A stretch of DNA of 64,000 bases from contig JAKOTS010000032.1 of NCBI GenBank assembly GCA_029777095.1, forward strand, positions 1 to 64,000. Direction: 5' to 3'. The position numbers were made by a program, and so were the translations under genes. Below are positions 44,208-52,937 of this stretch, piece after piece. Numbering within the stretch: position 1 is the first letter of the stretch; the number at the start of each line of letters is the position of its first letter. This DNA comes from Actinomycetes bacterium. GTDB lineage: Bacteria; Actinomycetota; Actinomycetes; Actinomycetales; Microbacteriaceae. A model generated the notes under the pieces. That model ran no database searches. It was given only the letters and a program-made list of their open reading frames with translations, and was not told the DNA's origin.

Positions 44208-44302
44208 CGACACTAACTCAGGTAAAACGGTGTGGTCGGGTGCGAGGCCCCCGGAAACACGGGGAGGACAGGCGGGCGGGCTCAGGTTTTCCTGAGCTAG
44301 TG
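44208..44302. repeat. Palindromic element, copy 4 (pair B)
   Basis: Left end CGACACTAACTCAGG (44208-44222), right end CCTGAGCTAGTG (44291-44302), 247 bp after copy 3. The central hairpin is CCCCCGG/CGGGG in sequence context unlike the other copies. An extra CTCAGG-TTTT-CCTGAG hairpin (44281-44296) has arisen at the right end. Confidence 0.83.
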
Positions 44303-44343
44303 CCGTCGTGCAGGTCGGTGGCCGGCAAGTGCGGCAGCCCAAG

Positions 44344-44658
44344 CTACGCGCGCGGGCTGTCCTCAGCCGAGTCGGCACCGGAATCTGCACCGGCACCGCC
44401 GTCATTTCCATCAACGACCGAGTCTTCGACGTCGGCGTCGGTGACCTTGGTGCGCTTCTGTCGCGCCGAGTAGATGCGCTCCGAGACCCCGTCGCGTGGG
44501 CGACGCAGGAACAGGATCGACAGGCTCGCACCGATCGCCGCCGCCATCACTGCGGCGACCAACGGAAAGTCGGGAAACAGCAACCACAAGACACCCAGCG
44601 GCACAAGAAATGCCAGCAGGCGCAACACGGTATAGACGAGAACGGGCCGAGAAGTCAC
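44344..44658 (-). CDS. DUF4229-domain membrane protein
   Basis: A 104-residue protein with two membrane helices (VYTVLRLLAFLVPLGVLWLL and VAAVMAAAIGASLSILFL) and an acidic cytoplasmic tail (VEDSVVDGNDGGAGADSGAD). This matches the small actinobacterial DUF4229 family, which I recall as often encoded near menaquinone genes. Function is unknown. Start is GTG. Confidence 0.85.
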   Translation of the reverse strand: MTSRPVLVYTVLRLLAFLVPLGVLWLLFPDFPLVAAVMAAAIGASLSILFLRRPRDGVSERIYSARQKRTKVTDADVEDSVVDGNDGGAGADSGADSAEDSPRA

Positions 44659-44670
44659 CGCACCAGTCTA
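44656..44670 (-). promoter_or_regulatory. Leaderless promoter of the DUF4229 gene
   Basis: On the minus strand, TAGACT (44665-44670), six nucleotides, GTG at 44658. Confidence 0.6.
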
Positions 44671-44744
44671 CGTTGGGCAATTCGTCGGGTCTGGACAGCG
44701 CCTGACAGTTGGGGAGCGCTGGGGCGCGGCATCCGGTTGAAGCC

Positions 44745-44759
44745 TAAGATAGAGGTGTG
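44745..44759 (+). promoter_or_regulatory. Leaderless promoter of the PLDc_N gene (and menD)
   Basis: TAAGAT (44745-44750), six nucleotides, GTG at 44757. Confidence 0.6.
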
Positions 44760-45263
44760 GTTCGTGTCTTGATTGTGCTTGCCGTTCTGGCCGTGGTGTT
44801 CGTCATCGTGAGCCTCGTCGACTGCGCCATGCAACCGGCATCCCGCCATCGTGGGGTGTCGAAGCCGCTCTGGATCGTGATCATCGCGATTCTCCCCGTC
44901 ATTGGCGGCGTGCTGTGGTTCGTGATCGGCCGCGGCAACGTTGCGGGCGAGGCGCAGCGTGCGCCCGACGACGACCCCGAATTTTTGCGCCGCATGGCCG
45001 TGCCGAACGATCAGGACGAGCGCATCCGCCGCCTTGAAGAAGAGCTCGCGCAGCTTGACGCCGAAGACGCCGACCCCCGCTGGGGCGCTCACGGTGCTGG
45101 CCCGGCGACGCCGCCAGCAGCGCCGAACAACACAGCAAACACAGCAAACACAGCAAAGAACAATCCCGACAACGCTGCGACCCCCGGCAAGACAAACGCC
45201 GCACCAACCCCCGGCGCCAAGCCCGATACTGAAGGCGACGAGCACCGCGGAGCGAACGGCTGA
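44757..45263 (+). CDS. PLD-nuclease N-terminal domain membrane protein
   Basis: A 168-residue protein with two membrane helices (VLIVLAVLAVVFVIVSLVD and PLWIVIIAILPVIGGVLWFV) separated by a short loop, the PLDc_N arrangement. It ends in Gly-x-Gly-Asn and a charged stretch, and no PLD catalytic HKD motif follows. The C-terminal tail contains an NTANTANTAK repeat from a 9-bp DNA unit. It precedes menD by 5 nt and is likely co-transcribed; I recall this pairing from other actinobacteria. Confidence 0.85.
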   Translation: MVRVLIVLAVLAVVFVIVSLVDCAMQPASRHRGVSKPLWIVIIAILPVIGGVLWFVIGRGNVAGEAQRAPDDDPEFLRRMAVPNDQDERIRRLEEELAQLDAEDADPRWGAHGAGPATPPAAPNNTANTANTAKNNPDNAATPGKTNAAPTPGAKPDTEGDEHRGANG

Positions 45264-45268
45264 ACGCC

Positions 45269-47041
45269 GTGCCGCACGATGCCGCCAGCAGCGGCGCCTC
45301 GTCGACGCGCGTGAATGCAAGCCCCGCGACGGATGCCTCAGCCGCCCTGCTCTCAGAACTGATCTCGCTCGGCCTCCGTCACATCATCGTCAGCCCGGGT
45401 TCACGTTCGCAGGCACTCGCGCTCCTGGCAGCCGAGTTCGAACGTCGCGGTGACGTGCAACTGCACGTGCGCATCGACGAGCGCGTCGCCGGTTTTCTTG
45501 CGCTTGGCATCGGACGCGAATCGCGCATGCCCGCCGCGGTGATCTGCACCTCGGGCACCGCCGCCGCGAACCTCCTGCCGGCGGCCCTCGAAGCCCACCA
45601 CTCCGGCGTGCCCCTCATCCTGCTCACGGCCGACCGGCCCCCCGAGCTCCGCGGCATCGGAGCGAACCAGACCACCGATCAGCTCGGCATGTTCGCCGGC
45701 CTCGCCGACGCTGGCCGGCTCGTGGCCATTGATGTGCCGGTGCCCACCGATGTCGACGACGACGGCCTCGGCGTGCAGAGCGCGCGTTCGCGCGCGTGGG
45801 CGAGAAGGGCATGGGATGCCGCAACCGGCAGCCGCCGCGCCCTCGCGACCGCCGGCCCCGTCCAGCTCAACCTGGGCCTGCGCGAACCGCTCGCGGGCGC
45901 GCTACCGACCTGGCTGGGCGCCCCGACCGCCCCGGACGGCTCGCCCTGGCCGATCGAAGCACTCGACCTGCCCGAAGAGCCGCGCGCGCATCTCACGCTC
46001 GCGCGCGGCCCGCGCACCGTCGTCCTTGCCGGGGCCGGTGCCGGCCCGGCGGCCGAACAGCTCGCGCACGAGGGCGGCTGGCCGCTCGTGGCCGAGATTT
46101 TGAGCGGCGCACGGTTCGGGCGCAACGTCGTGCACGGCTACCGCGCGCTCTTGAACGACCCGGCGCTCGGCGGCCAGATCGAGCGCGTCGTGGTGTTCGG
46201 GCATCCAACCCTCAGCCGCGAAACCGCAGCGCTCATCTCGCGTGCCGACACCGAAGTGATCGCCGTGACCTGCACCGGCGAGCCCCTCAACCTCAACAAG
46301 GCGACGGCGCACGTCGACGCCGTGACCGTTGCCGACGGCGAGACCGATCGCGAATGGTTCGGCGCCTGGATGCGTGCCTCCCAGGCCGCGGCCGTCGACC
46401 TGAGCCCCCCGCCGCCAGACGTCGAGGGCCTCCACTCGACCGACCACGCCGAGCGACTCCGCGCGGTCGCGGCCGAGCTCGATGTCGTGCGTCTCGAACT
46501 CGACCGCGTGGGTCTCGTCGACGCGATTTGGCGCGCGACCTGGCCCCACGACCGGCTGCTGTTTGGCTCGTCGCGCATCGTGCGCATCGCCGATGAGGTG
46601 CTGCCGGGCAAGGCCGTCGTGGTGCACTCGAACCGCGGACTCGCGGGTATCGACGGCACCATCGCGACCGGCATGGGCATCGCCGCCGCGAGCCAGATCG
46701 ATGGCCAGGCCGGCGTCACGCGCGTGCTGCTCGGCGACCTGACGTTGCTGCACGACGTCGGCGCGATGCTGCTCCCGCCCGTCGAGGCGGCACCGCGCAT
46801 CCAGGTGATCGTTGGCAACGACGGTGGCGGCACGATCTTTGACGATCTTGAAGTTGCGGCCACGGCATCCGCTGATGACATGACGCGCGTGCAATACACA
46901 CCGCAGGATGTTGACCTGGAGCAACTCGCGCGCGCCTACGGCTGGGAGTATCACCGTGTCACGACGCGCTCGGCGCTCGATCAGGTGCTGACGACCGCGG
47001 TCGGTGGGCGTCAGCTCATCGAGGTTCCGCTCGCGCGCTGA
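45269..47041 (+). CDS. menD: SEPHCHC synthase MenD
   Basis: A thiamine-diphosphate enzyme that adds the succinyl group of 2-oxoglutarate to isochorismate, the first committed step of menaquinone synthesis. The protein has 590 residues. IVSPGSRSQALALLA and HVRIDERVAGFLALG form the N-terminal domain with the catalytic Glu. TSGTAAANLLPAALEA and VNDGGG-like IVGNDGGGTIFDDLE give the ThDP/Mg site. NRGLAGIDGTIATGMGIA is characteristic. Start is GTG. Confidence 0.95.
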   Translation: MPHDAASSGASSTRVNASPATDASAALLSELISLGLRHIIVSPGSRSQALALLAAEFERRGDVQLHVRIDERVAGFLALGIGRESRMPAAVICTSGTAAANLLPAALEAHHSGVPLILLTADRPPELRGIGANQTTDQLGMFAGLADAGRLVAIDVPVPTDVDDDGLGVQSARSRAWARRAWDAATGSRRALATAGPVQLNLGLREPLAGALPTWLGAPTAPDGSPWPIEALDLPEEPRAHLTLARGPRTVVLAGAGAGPAAEQLAHEGGWPLVAEILSGARFGRNVVHGYRALLNDPALGGQIERVVVFGHPTLSRETAALISRADTEVIAVTCTGEPLNLNKATAHVDAVTVADGETDREWFGAWMRASQAAAVDLSPPPPDVEGLHSTDHAERLRAVAAELDVVRLELDRVGLVDAIWRATWPHDRLLFGSSRIVRIADEVLPGKAVVVHSNRGLAGIDGTIATGMGIAAASQIDGQAGVTRVLLGDLTLLHDVGAMLLPPVEAAPRIQVIVGNDGGGTIFDDLEVAATASADDMTRVQYTPQDVDLEQLARAYGWEYHRVTTRSALDQVLTTAVGGRQLIEVPLAR

Positions 47042-47089
47042 GCCTGCACCAGGGCCTGCGCCCGGCTGGCACCAGAGCCGCCCCAGCCG

Positions 47090-48388
47090 CTACGCCAGTG
47101 CGTCGACGATCGGCCGAAACTTCACGCGGGTCTCGATGAGCTCTGACTCGGGGTCGCTGCCGGCGACGATGCCCGCGCCGGCGTAGGCGGTGACGGGGAG
47201 GCGGTCGAGCTCGCCGCTCGGTCCGGCCATCGGCTCGGCGCCGAACTGGGCACAGCGCAGGGCAATCGCCCACTCGCCGTCGCCGTTGCCATCGATCCAG
47301 CCGACCGGCCCGGCATAGCGGCCGCGATCGAAGGGTTCGAGGCGCTGGATCACATCGAGCGCGACCTTCGTCGGCGTGCCCGCGACGGCGGCGGTCGGGT
47401 GCAGTTCGGCAATCAGATCGAAACCGGATGCCTCGTCGGCAAGCTCGCCCTCCACGTCGGTGGCGAGGTGCCACACGTTCGGCAGGCGCAGGGTGAACGG
47501 CTGCTCGCTCGCGGCGAGCGATCGCATGTGCGGGCGGAGCGATCGCAGCACACTCTGCACAGCGAACGCATGCTCGTCTTGGTCTTTCGGGCTCGTTGCG
47601 AGCGCAGCGGATGCCGCGGCATCCGCGTCTGCATCAGCCCCGCGTGACGCGGTCCCGGCGAGCACACGGGCGGTGATCGTGCCCTTCGAGACGGTGACGA
47701 GCGTTTCGGGGCTCGCGCCGATCAGGCCGTCGACGGCGAACGTCCAGCAGTCGGGGTACCCGGTCGAGAGCTCGCGTGCGAGGCGGCGGAGGTCGGCGCC
47801 GGTGGGAATGGTGCCGACGAGGTCGCGGGCCACGACGACCTTGCTCACCTCGCCCGACGCGATCGCGTCGAGGCCGCCGCGGACCGCGGCTTGGTACCCC
47901 TCGGGCGCGAGCGCACCGGGGCCAAGCGTCGCCGACCAGTGCGGGCCATAGGGCGTCGGCGCCGTGGGTGCCTCGGGGAGGGGCGCACCCTCGCGGGTGA
48001 TGCGGGTGATCCAAGAGCGGCCGCCGCGGCGGCCGACGATGACGGAGGGAACGATGAGGACGCTCGCGGCGGCGGAGCGGTCGTCGAAGGCGAGTGCGGT
48101 GAAGCCGACGAGGCCGGTACCGGGCACCTGCACCGCGTCGTCAACGACCGCGTCGGCGCTGAGCGCCCGCCACGCCTCGGCCATGCGGACCGAGCGTTCG
48201 GCCTCGCCGCCCGGGATGTGGATGGCGGCAACGGGTGCGGCGCCCCCGACCGCCACGAAGCCCTCGCCTCGGCGGAGCCACACCAGCGGGTCGCGGGGAT
48301 CGGCGTACTCGAGAAGGTCGTCGGCGTGCTCGGCCTCGCGGGTTTCAACCACGAGCCGGAGTCCGAACTGGGAATGCGCAGCGCTCAC
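47090..48388 (-). CDS. menF: Isochorismate synthase
   Basis: Converts chorismate to isochorismate, the entry reaction of the menaquinone pathway. The 432-residue protein has a chorismate-binding C-terminal domain: KVVVARDLVGTIPTGADLRR, ELHPTAAVAGTPTKVALDVI, RGRYAGPVGWIDGNGDGEWA and AGAGIVAGSDPESELIETRVK with metal-binding Glu residues. It is transcribed against menD and toward it; the 48-bp gap holds no clear hairpin. Confidence 0.93.
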   Translation of the reverse strand: MSAAHSQFGLRLVVETREAEHADDLLEYADPRDPLVWLRRGEGFVAVGGAAPVAAIHIPGGEAERSVRMAEAWRALSADAVVDDAVQVPGTGLVGFTALAFDDRSAAASVLIVPSVIVGRRGGRSWITRITREGAPLPEAPTAPTPYGPHWSATLGPGALAPEGYQAAVRGGLDAIASGEVSKVVVARDLVGTIPTGADLRRLARELSTGYPDCWTFAVDGLIGASPETLVTVSKGTITARVLAGTASRGADADADAAASAALATSPKDQDEHAFAVQSVLRSLRPHMRSLAASEQPFTLRLPNVWHLATDVEGELADEASGFDLIAELHPTAAVAGTPTKVALDVIQRLEPFDRGRYAGPVGWIDGNGDGEWAIALRCAQFGAEPMAGPSGELDRLPVTAYAGAGIVAGSDPESELIETRVKFRPIVDALA

Positions 48389-48400
48389 TCCACCAGCCTA
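48386..48400 (-). promoter_or_regulatory. Leaderless promoter of menF
   Basis: On the minus strand, TAGGCT (48395-48400), six nucleotides, GTG at 48388. Confidence 0.6.
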
Positions 48401-48555
48401 GACTCGCGCGGTCGCGGCGGATCCTGCGTGACTTCGCCGCCGGGGGGAGCGAACGGGCCGCACCACCCCGCTCGATCAGCGGGCCGACCCCCGCATCGTG
48501 CCCGCCCGGCGCGCGCCGAATCGCGGGGGAGGGAAGGGGCCCACCAAACCCTGCC

Positions 48556-48570
48556 TACAATTGAGGTGTG
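48556..48570 (+). promoter_or_regulatory. Leaderless promoter of menG
   Basis: TACAAT (48556-48561), six nucleotides, GTG at 48568. Confidence 0.6.
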
Positions 48571-49332
48571 AGCCACGACTCGAACGACCAGCCTGCCGCG
48601 GCGGCGCACCGCGCCGATTTGGGCAAAGACCCCTCGAGGGTCTCGGGCATGTTCGACGAGGTCGCACCGCACTACGACCGCACAAACACGGTGCTGAGCC
48701 TCGGCAACGACCAGCTCTGGCGCATCGCCACGACCCGCGCGGTCGCACCGCGCCCGGGTCAGCGCATCCTCGATCTTGCGGCGGGCACCGGGGCGTCGAG
48801 CGTGTCATTCGCGCGCAGTGGGGCTGAGGTCGTTGCGGCCGACTTCTCGCCGGGCATGATCGCCGAGGGCAAGCGCCGGCACGGCGGCATCCCGAATCTC
48901 AGTTTTGTTGAAGCGGATGCCACGGCCCTGCCGTTTGCCGACGACGAGTTCGACACCGTCACCATCTCGTTTGGGCTGCGTAACGTGGTCGAGCCCAAGA
49001 AGGCGCTCGCTGAGTTGCTGCGCGTGACCAAGCCGGGCGGTCGCCTGGTGATCTGCGAGTTCTCGCACCCGCCGTCCGCGGCGTTCGCGGGGCTCTACCG
49101 CTTCTACAACAACCGGGTGCTGCCGGTGATCGCCAAGACGGTCAGCTCGAATGCACCCGCCTATGACTACTTGAATGAATCAATTCAAGACTGGCCGGCG
49201 CAGGCAAAACTCAGCGCCTGGATCCGCGAGGCAGGGTGGACCAACGTGGCCCACCGCGACCTTTCATTCGGCATCGTCGCGCTCCACCGAGCAACGAAAC
49301 CCGAAGCCACCCCCACCACTCCTGAGCGATAG
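48568..49332 (+). CDS. menG: Demethylmenaquinone methyltransferase
   Basis: Transfers a methyl group from SAM to demethylmenaquinone, the last step of the pathway. The 254-residue protein has the UbiE/MenG pattern: FDEVAPHYDRTNTVLSLGND, the SAM motif ILDLAAGTGASSVSF, FGLRNVVEPKKALAELLRVT and YDYLNESIQDWP. Start is GTG. The promoter of the next gene overlaps its stop codon. Confidence 0.95.
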   Translation: MSHDSNDQPAAAAHRADLGKDPSRVSGMFDEVAPHYDRTNTVLSLGNDQLWRIATTRAVAPRPGQRILDLAAGTGASSVSFARSGAEVVAADFSPGMIAEGKRRHGGIPNLSFVEADATALPFADDEFDTVTISFGLRNVVEPKKALAELLRVTKPGGRLVICEFSHPPSAAFAGLYRFYNNRVLPVIAKTVSSNAPAYDYLNESIQDWPAQAKLSAWIREAGWTNVAHRDLSFGIVALHRATKPEATPTTPER

Positions 49333-49344
49333 GCTGAACAAGTG
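49330..49344 (+). promoter_or_regulatory. Leaderless promoter of the polyprenyl synthase gene
   Basis: TAGGCT (49330-49335), whose TAG is also the menG stop codon, six nucleotides, GTG at 49342. Confidence 0.55.
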
Positions 49345-50403
49345 ACTTCGAGCCCTTCGACGCCGGGCTCTCGCCTGGCCGGAAGATTGGGCCTCACCGA
49401 TCGCGTATTCGTGGGGCCGCAATCGCGGCGACTCCTCGCGCAGGTCGAGGCCGGCATGGACCTGGTCGAGAGCCAGTTGGCAGACGACCTCCGTGCGACC
49501 GACGTGCTGGTCGACAGCGCGAGCCGCTACCTCTACGAGGCCGGCGGCAAGCGGGTGCGCCCGATGCTGGCGATTCTGACCGCGCAGCTCGGCGACGGCA
49601 ACACGCAGCGTGTGATCGAGGCGGCCAAGGCGGTTGAGCTCACGCACCTCGGGTCGCTGTACCACGACGATGTGATGGATGCCGCAGACGTGCGTCGCGG
49701 CGTCCCCAGCGCCCACTCGGTCTGGGGCAACAACGTCGCGATCCTCACGGGCGACCTCCTGTTTTCGCGCTCCAGCCAGTTGATGGCGAAGCACGGCGTG
49801 CGGGCAATCCGCCTGCAGGCAGACACTTTTGAGCGTCTCGTGCTCGGGCAGCTGCACGAAACGGTTGGGCCGCGCGAGGGTGAAGACCCGATCGAGTTCT
49901 ACCTTCAGGTGCTCGCCGACAAGACCGGGTCGCTGATTGCGGCCGCGGCCGAGTCCGGCATCATCTTCTCGAACGCACCCGAAGAATATGAAGATCCCCT
50001 GCGGATCTTCGGCGAGAAGGTCGGCGTTGCGTTCCAGCTCCTCGACGACGTGATCGACCTTTCGGGCGACGCCGAAGAGACCGGCAAGGTGCCCGGCACC
50101 GACCTGCGTGCGGGTGTACCGACCATGCCGATGCTCCTCCTGCGTGCCGAGACCGACGAGGCCTCGCGGGCACTGGTCGCGCGCATCGACGCGGGCGTTG
50201 TCCAGGTCGCCGCCGGCGTCGATCCCGCGATTCTTGACGATGACATCACCGCGCTGCGCGAGCACGCCGCGACCCAGCGCACGCGTGAGCTTGCGCACGA
50301 ATGGGCCGATAGCGCGATCGCCGCGCTCGCACCGCTTCCGCGCGGGCCCGTGCGCGAGGCGCTGCGCCGCTTCGCCGAAGCAGTGAGCGACCGAAGCCAG
50401 TAG
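49342..50403 (+). CDS. Polyprenyl diphosphate synthase
   Basis: A long-chain trans-isoprenyl diphosphate synthase that builds the menaquinone side chain from IPP. The 353-residue protein has the first Asp-rich motif in LYHDDVMDAADVRRG and the second in LLDDVIDLSGDAEE, with GGKRVRP upstream. Chain length cannot be read with certainty. The position after menG suggests it supplies MenA. Confidence 0.93.
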   Translation: MTSSPSTPGSRLAGRLGLTDRVFVGPQSRRLLAQVEAGMDLVESQLADDLRATDVLVDSASRYLYEAGGKRVRPMLAILTAQLGDGNTQRVIEAAKAVELTHLGSLYHDDVMDAADVRRGVPSAHSVWGNNVAILTGDLLFSRSSQLMAKHGVRAIRLQADTFERLVLGQLHETVGPREGEDPIEFYLQVLADKTGSLIAAAAESGIIFSNAPEEYEDPLRIFGEKVGVAFQLLDDVIDLSGDAEETGKVPGTDLRAGVPTMPMLLLRAETDEASRALVARIDAGVVQVAAGVDPAILDDDITALREHAATQRTRELAHEWADSAIAALAPLPRGPVREALRRFAEAVSDRSQ

Positions 50404-50477
50404 GCAGGGGAGTTCGGCGAGGTTTTGCCGCGGCGTGGGCCGAGGCATCCATGACAGCACCACACTGAAAGGACGCC

Positions 50478-51851
50478 ATGACGCAGCTCAGACTGGCTAT
50501 TGTCGGCGCCGGACCCGCGGGGATTTACGCGGCCGATATTCTGCTGAAGGCAGAGCGCAAGTTCAACGTCGCAATCGACCTCTTCGAACAGCTGCCCGCG
50601 CCCTATGGCCTCGTGCGCTACGGGGTTGCCCCCGATCACCCGCGCATCAAGGGCATCATCAACGCCCTGCGCGACGTGCTCGACCGCGGTGACATCCGCG
50701 TGTTCGGCAACGTGCGTTTCGGTGAAGACATCACGCTCGACGACCTGAAGCGCCACTACCATGCGGTCATCTTCTCGACCGGGGCGGTGCGCGACACCAC
50801 GCTCGACCTGCCCGGGATCGACGCCGAGGGTTCGTACGGCGCCGCCGACTTCGTGAGTTGGTTCGACGGGCACCCAGACGTGCCGCGCGAGTGGCCGCTC
50901 GAAGCCGAGAGCGTTGCGGTGCTCGGCAACGGCAACGTCGCCCTCGATGTGGCTCGCATGCTCGCCAAGCACGCCGATGACCTGCTCCCGACCGAGATTC
51001 CGGCAAACGTGTACGACGGGCTGAAGGCCTCGAAGGTCACCGACGTGCACGTGTTCGGCCGTCGTGGCCCGGCGCAGGTGAAGTTCACCCCGCTTGAGCT
51101 GCGCGAGCTCGGCGAGCTGCACGACGTCGACACGGTCGTCTACGACGAAGACTTCGATTACGACCAGGCCTCGCTTGATGCGATCGCCAGCAACAAGCAG
51201 GTGATGGTCATCGACCGGGTGCTGCAGTCGTGGCGGCAGCGGCCAGGTGCGAACGGCGTTGGCGGCGAGGCATCCCGTCGTCTGCACTTGCACTTCTACG
51301 CGAAGCCGGTCGAGATTGTGGCCGACGACGAGGGCCGCGTGAGCGCGTTCCGATACGAGCGCACCCGACCCGACGGTCAGGGCGGCGTGGTTGGCACCGG
51401 TGAGATTCGCGAGATTGCGATTCAGGCGATGTATCGCGCGATCGGATACTTCGGCTCGCCGCTGCCCGGCGTGCCCTTCGATGAGCGCCACGGCGTGATC
51501 CCGAACCACGAGGGCCAGATCTTGCGGGCGGGCTCGAACGACGTCGTGCCCGGTGCCTACACGACCGGGTGGATCAAGCGCGGGCCGGTCGGACTGATCG
51601 GGCACACCAAGTCTGACGCGATGGAAACCGTGCGGCACCTGATCAACGATCAGGGCTCGTGGTGGCAGCCCGAAGACCCCTCCGAGGCTGCGATTCCGGC
51701 GCTGCTGGCAGAGCGCGGCGTGCGGTACACCGACCTCGACGGCTGGCACAACCTCGACCAGCACGAGCTGGCGCTCGGTGAGGCCGAAGGGCGCGTGCGC
51801 ATCAAGGTCGTTGAGCGCGATGAGATGGTGCGGGTGTCGCGGGCCGAGTAG
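50478..51851 (+). CDS. FprA-type ferredoxin/flavodoxin-NADP+ reductase
   Basis: A 457-residue flavoprotein of the adrenodoxin-reductase family, which passes electrons from NADPH to ferredoxins. The FAD motif IVGAGPAGIYAADIL and the characteristic PAPYGLVRYGVAPDHPRIKG follow the start. The NADP motif LGNGNVALDVARML is internal, and the C-terminal GWIKRGPVGLIGHTKSDAMET segment completes the family pattern. AAAGGA precedes the ATG. It may serve P450 or Fe-S enzymes elsewhere. Confidence 0.93.
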   Translation: MTQLRLAIVGAGPAGIYAADILLKAERKFNVAIDLFEQLPAPYGLVRYGVAPDHPRIKGIINALRDVLDRGDIRVFGNVRFGEDITLDDLKRHYHAVIFSTGAVRDTTLDLPGIDAEGSYGAADFVSWFDGHPDVPREWPLEAESVAVLGNGNVALDVARMLAKHADDLLPTEIPANVYDGLKASKVTDVHVFGRRGPAQVKFTPLELRELGELHDVDTVVYDEDFDYDQASLDAIASNKQVMVIDRVLQSWRQRPGANGVGGEASRRLHLHFYAKPVEIVADDEGRVSAFRYERTRPDGQGGVVGTGEIREIAIQAMYRAIGYFGSPLPGVPFDERHGVIPNHEGQILRAGSNDVVPGAYTTGWIKRGPVGLIGHTKSDAMETVRHLINDQGSWWQPEDPSEAAIPALLAERGVRYTDLDGWHNLDQHELALGEAEGRVRIKVVERDEMVRVSRAE

Positions 51852-51884
51852 GCACCGCGCGGGCGACGAGCTGAGGGGCAGACC

Positions 51885-52937
51885 ATGACGGCGTCACACC
51901 AGACAGAACCGCAGGGCTGGGTGCCCGATGTGCTCGGTGCGCCGTTCGAAGCCCGGACCCTCAGCCTCGGAGACGATTTCGAGGGGCCGGTCGTTGCGAC
52001 CGTCGTGCGGGCGCTCCCCAAGCGGCGTCCGTTCTGGATGCCGCCGCGCCCGCTCGAAGACGTCGATGTGCTCTACGTGCACGGCTGGTCGGACTACTTC
52101 TTTCAGCGCGAGCTTGCCCGCTATTGGACCGACCGCGGCGCGAGGTTCTTCGCCCTCGACCTGCGCAAGTACGGGCGGAGCCTTCGCGCCGGGCAGACGC
52201 CCGGATACATCGACAACCTCAACGACTACGACGCCGACATCGCGGCGGCGCTCGCCGCGATGGGTGGGAGCGCGCGTGCCGCCGCCCCCGGTCGCCGGCT
52301 CGTGCTCTTCGGACACTCAACCGGCGGGCTCGTGCTGAGCCTCTGGGCGCACCGTCACCCTGGGGTCGCCAGCGCGGTGCTCTTGAACAGCCCGTGGCTT
52401 GAGTTTCAGCCGGGCGGTTTCACGCGCAGCGCGTTCGCCCCGGTGCTCGGTCTTCAGGCGCGGTTGCGCCCGCTCGAGGCGATGCCGCAGGTCGACCTCG
52501 GCTTTTATACCCGCGCGCAACGCGAGGTCCGGGGCGACGAGCCACCGCTCGCGATCAACGAAGCGTGGCGCCCCGAACAGGCGTTCCCGGCCCGCATGGG
52601 GTGGCTGCACACGGTGCTTGACGGGCACGCGACCGTGGCATCCGGCCTGCACATCGACGTGCCCGTACTGGTCATGCTCTCGACGCACACGGCGCCGCCG
52701 ACGAGGTGGAGCGACGAGCTCACCCGCGCCGACACCGTGCTTGTGGTCGACATCATCGCGCACAGGGCGTTGAGCCTCGGCGAATCGGTGACGGTGGAGC
52801 GCATCCCCGGCGCGTTGCACGACGTCTTCTTGTCTCGTGCCGACGCCCGCGACATTGCCTACGACCGGATGGATCGTTGGGTGAGCGGATGCCTCGGCCG
52901 CCCCCGCGCGCCGCTGGCGCCCGGGTCGTACCGCTAA
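51885..52937 (+). CDS. Alpha/beta hydrolase (lysophospholipase-like)
   Basis: A 350-residue alpha/beta hydrolase with an intact nucleophile elbow LFGHSTGGLVLS. The LRKYGRSLRAGQTPGYIDNL segment is typical of serine-aminopeptidase/monoacylglycerol-lipase-like proteins. A histidine in ERIPGALHDVFLSR probably completes the triad. No signal peptide is seen. GAGGGG precedes the ATG. The 3' end overlaps the convergent AI-2E-family gene by 4 bp. Confidence 0.87.
   Translation: MTASHQTEPQGWVPDVLGAPFEARTLSLGDDFEGPVVATVVRALPKRRPFWMPPRPLEDVDVLYVHGWSDYFFQRELARYWTDRGARFFALDLRKYGRSLRAGQTPGYIDNLNDYDADIAAALAAMGGSARAAAPGRRLVLFGHSTGGLVLSLWAHRHPGVASAVLLNSPWLEFQPGGFTRSAFAPVLGLQARLRPLEAMPQVDLGFYTRAQREVRGDEPPLAINEAWRPEQAFPARMGWLHTVLDGHATVASGLHIDVPVLVMLSTHTAPPTRWSDELTRADTVLVVDIIAHRALSLGESVTVERIPGALHDVFLSRADARDIAYDRMDRWVSGCLGRPRAPLAPGSYR

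Noticed and set aside
45902..46954. 350-residue frame antisense to menD
   Set aside because: A shadow of menD without a ribosome binding site or recognisable domain.
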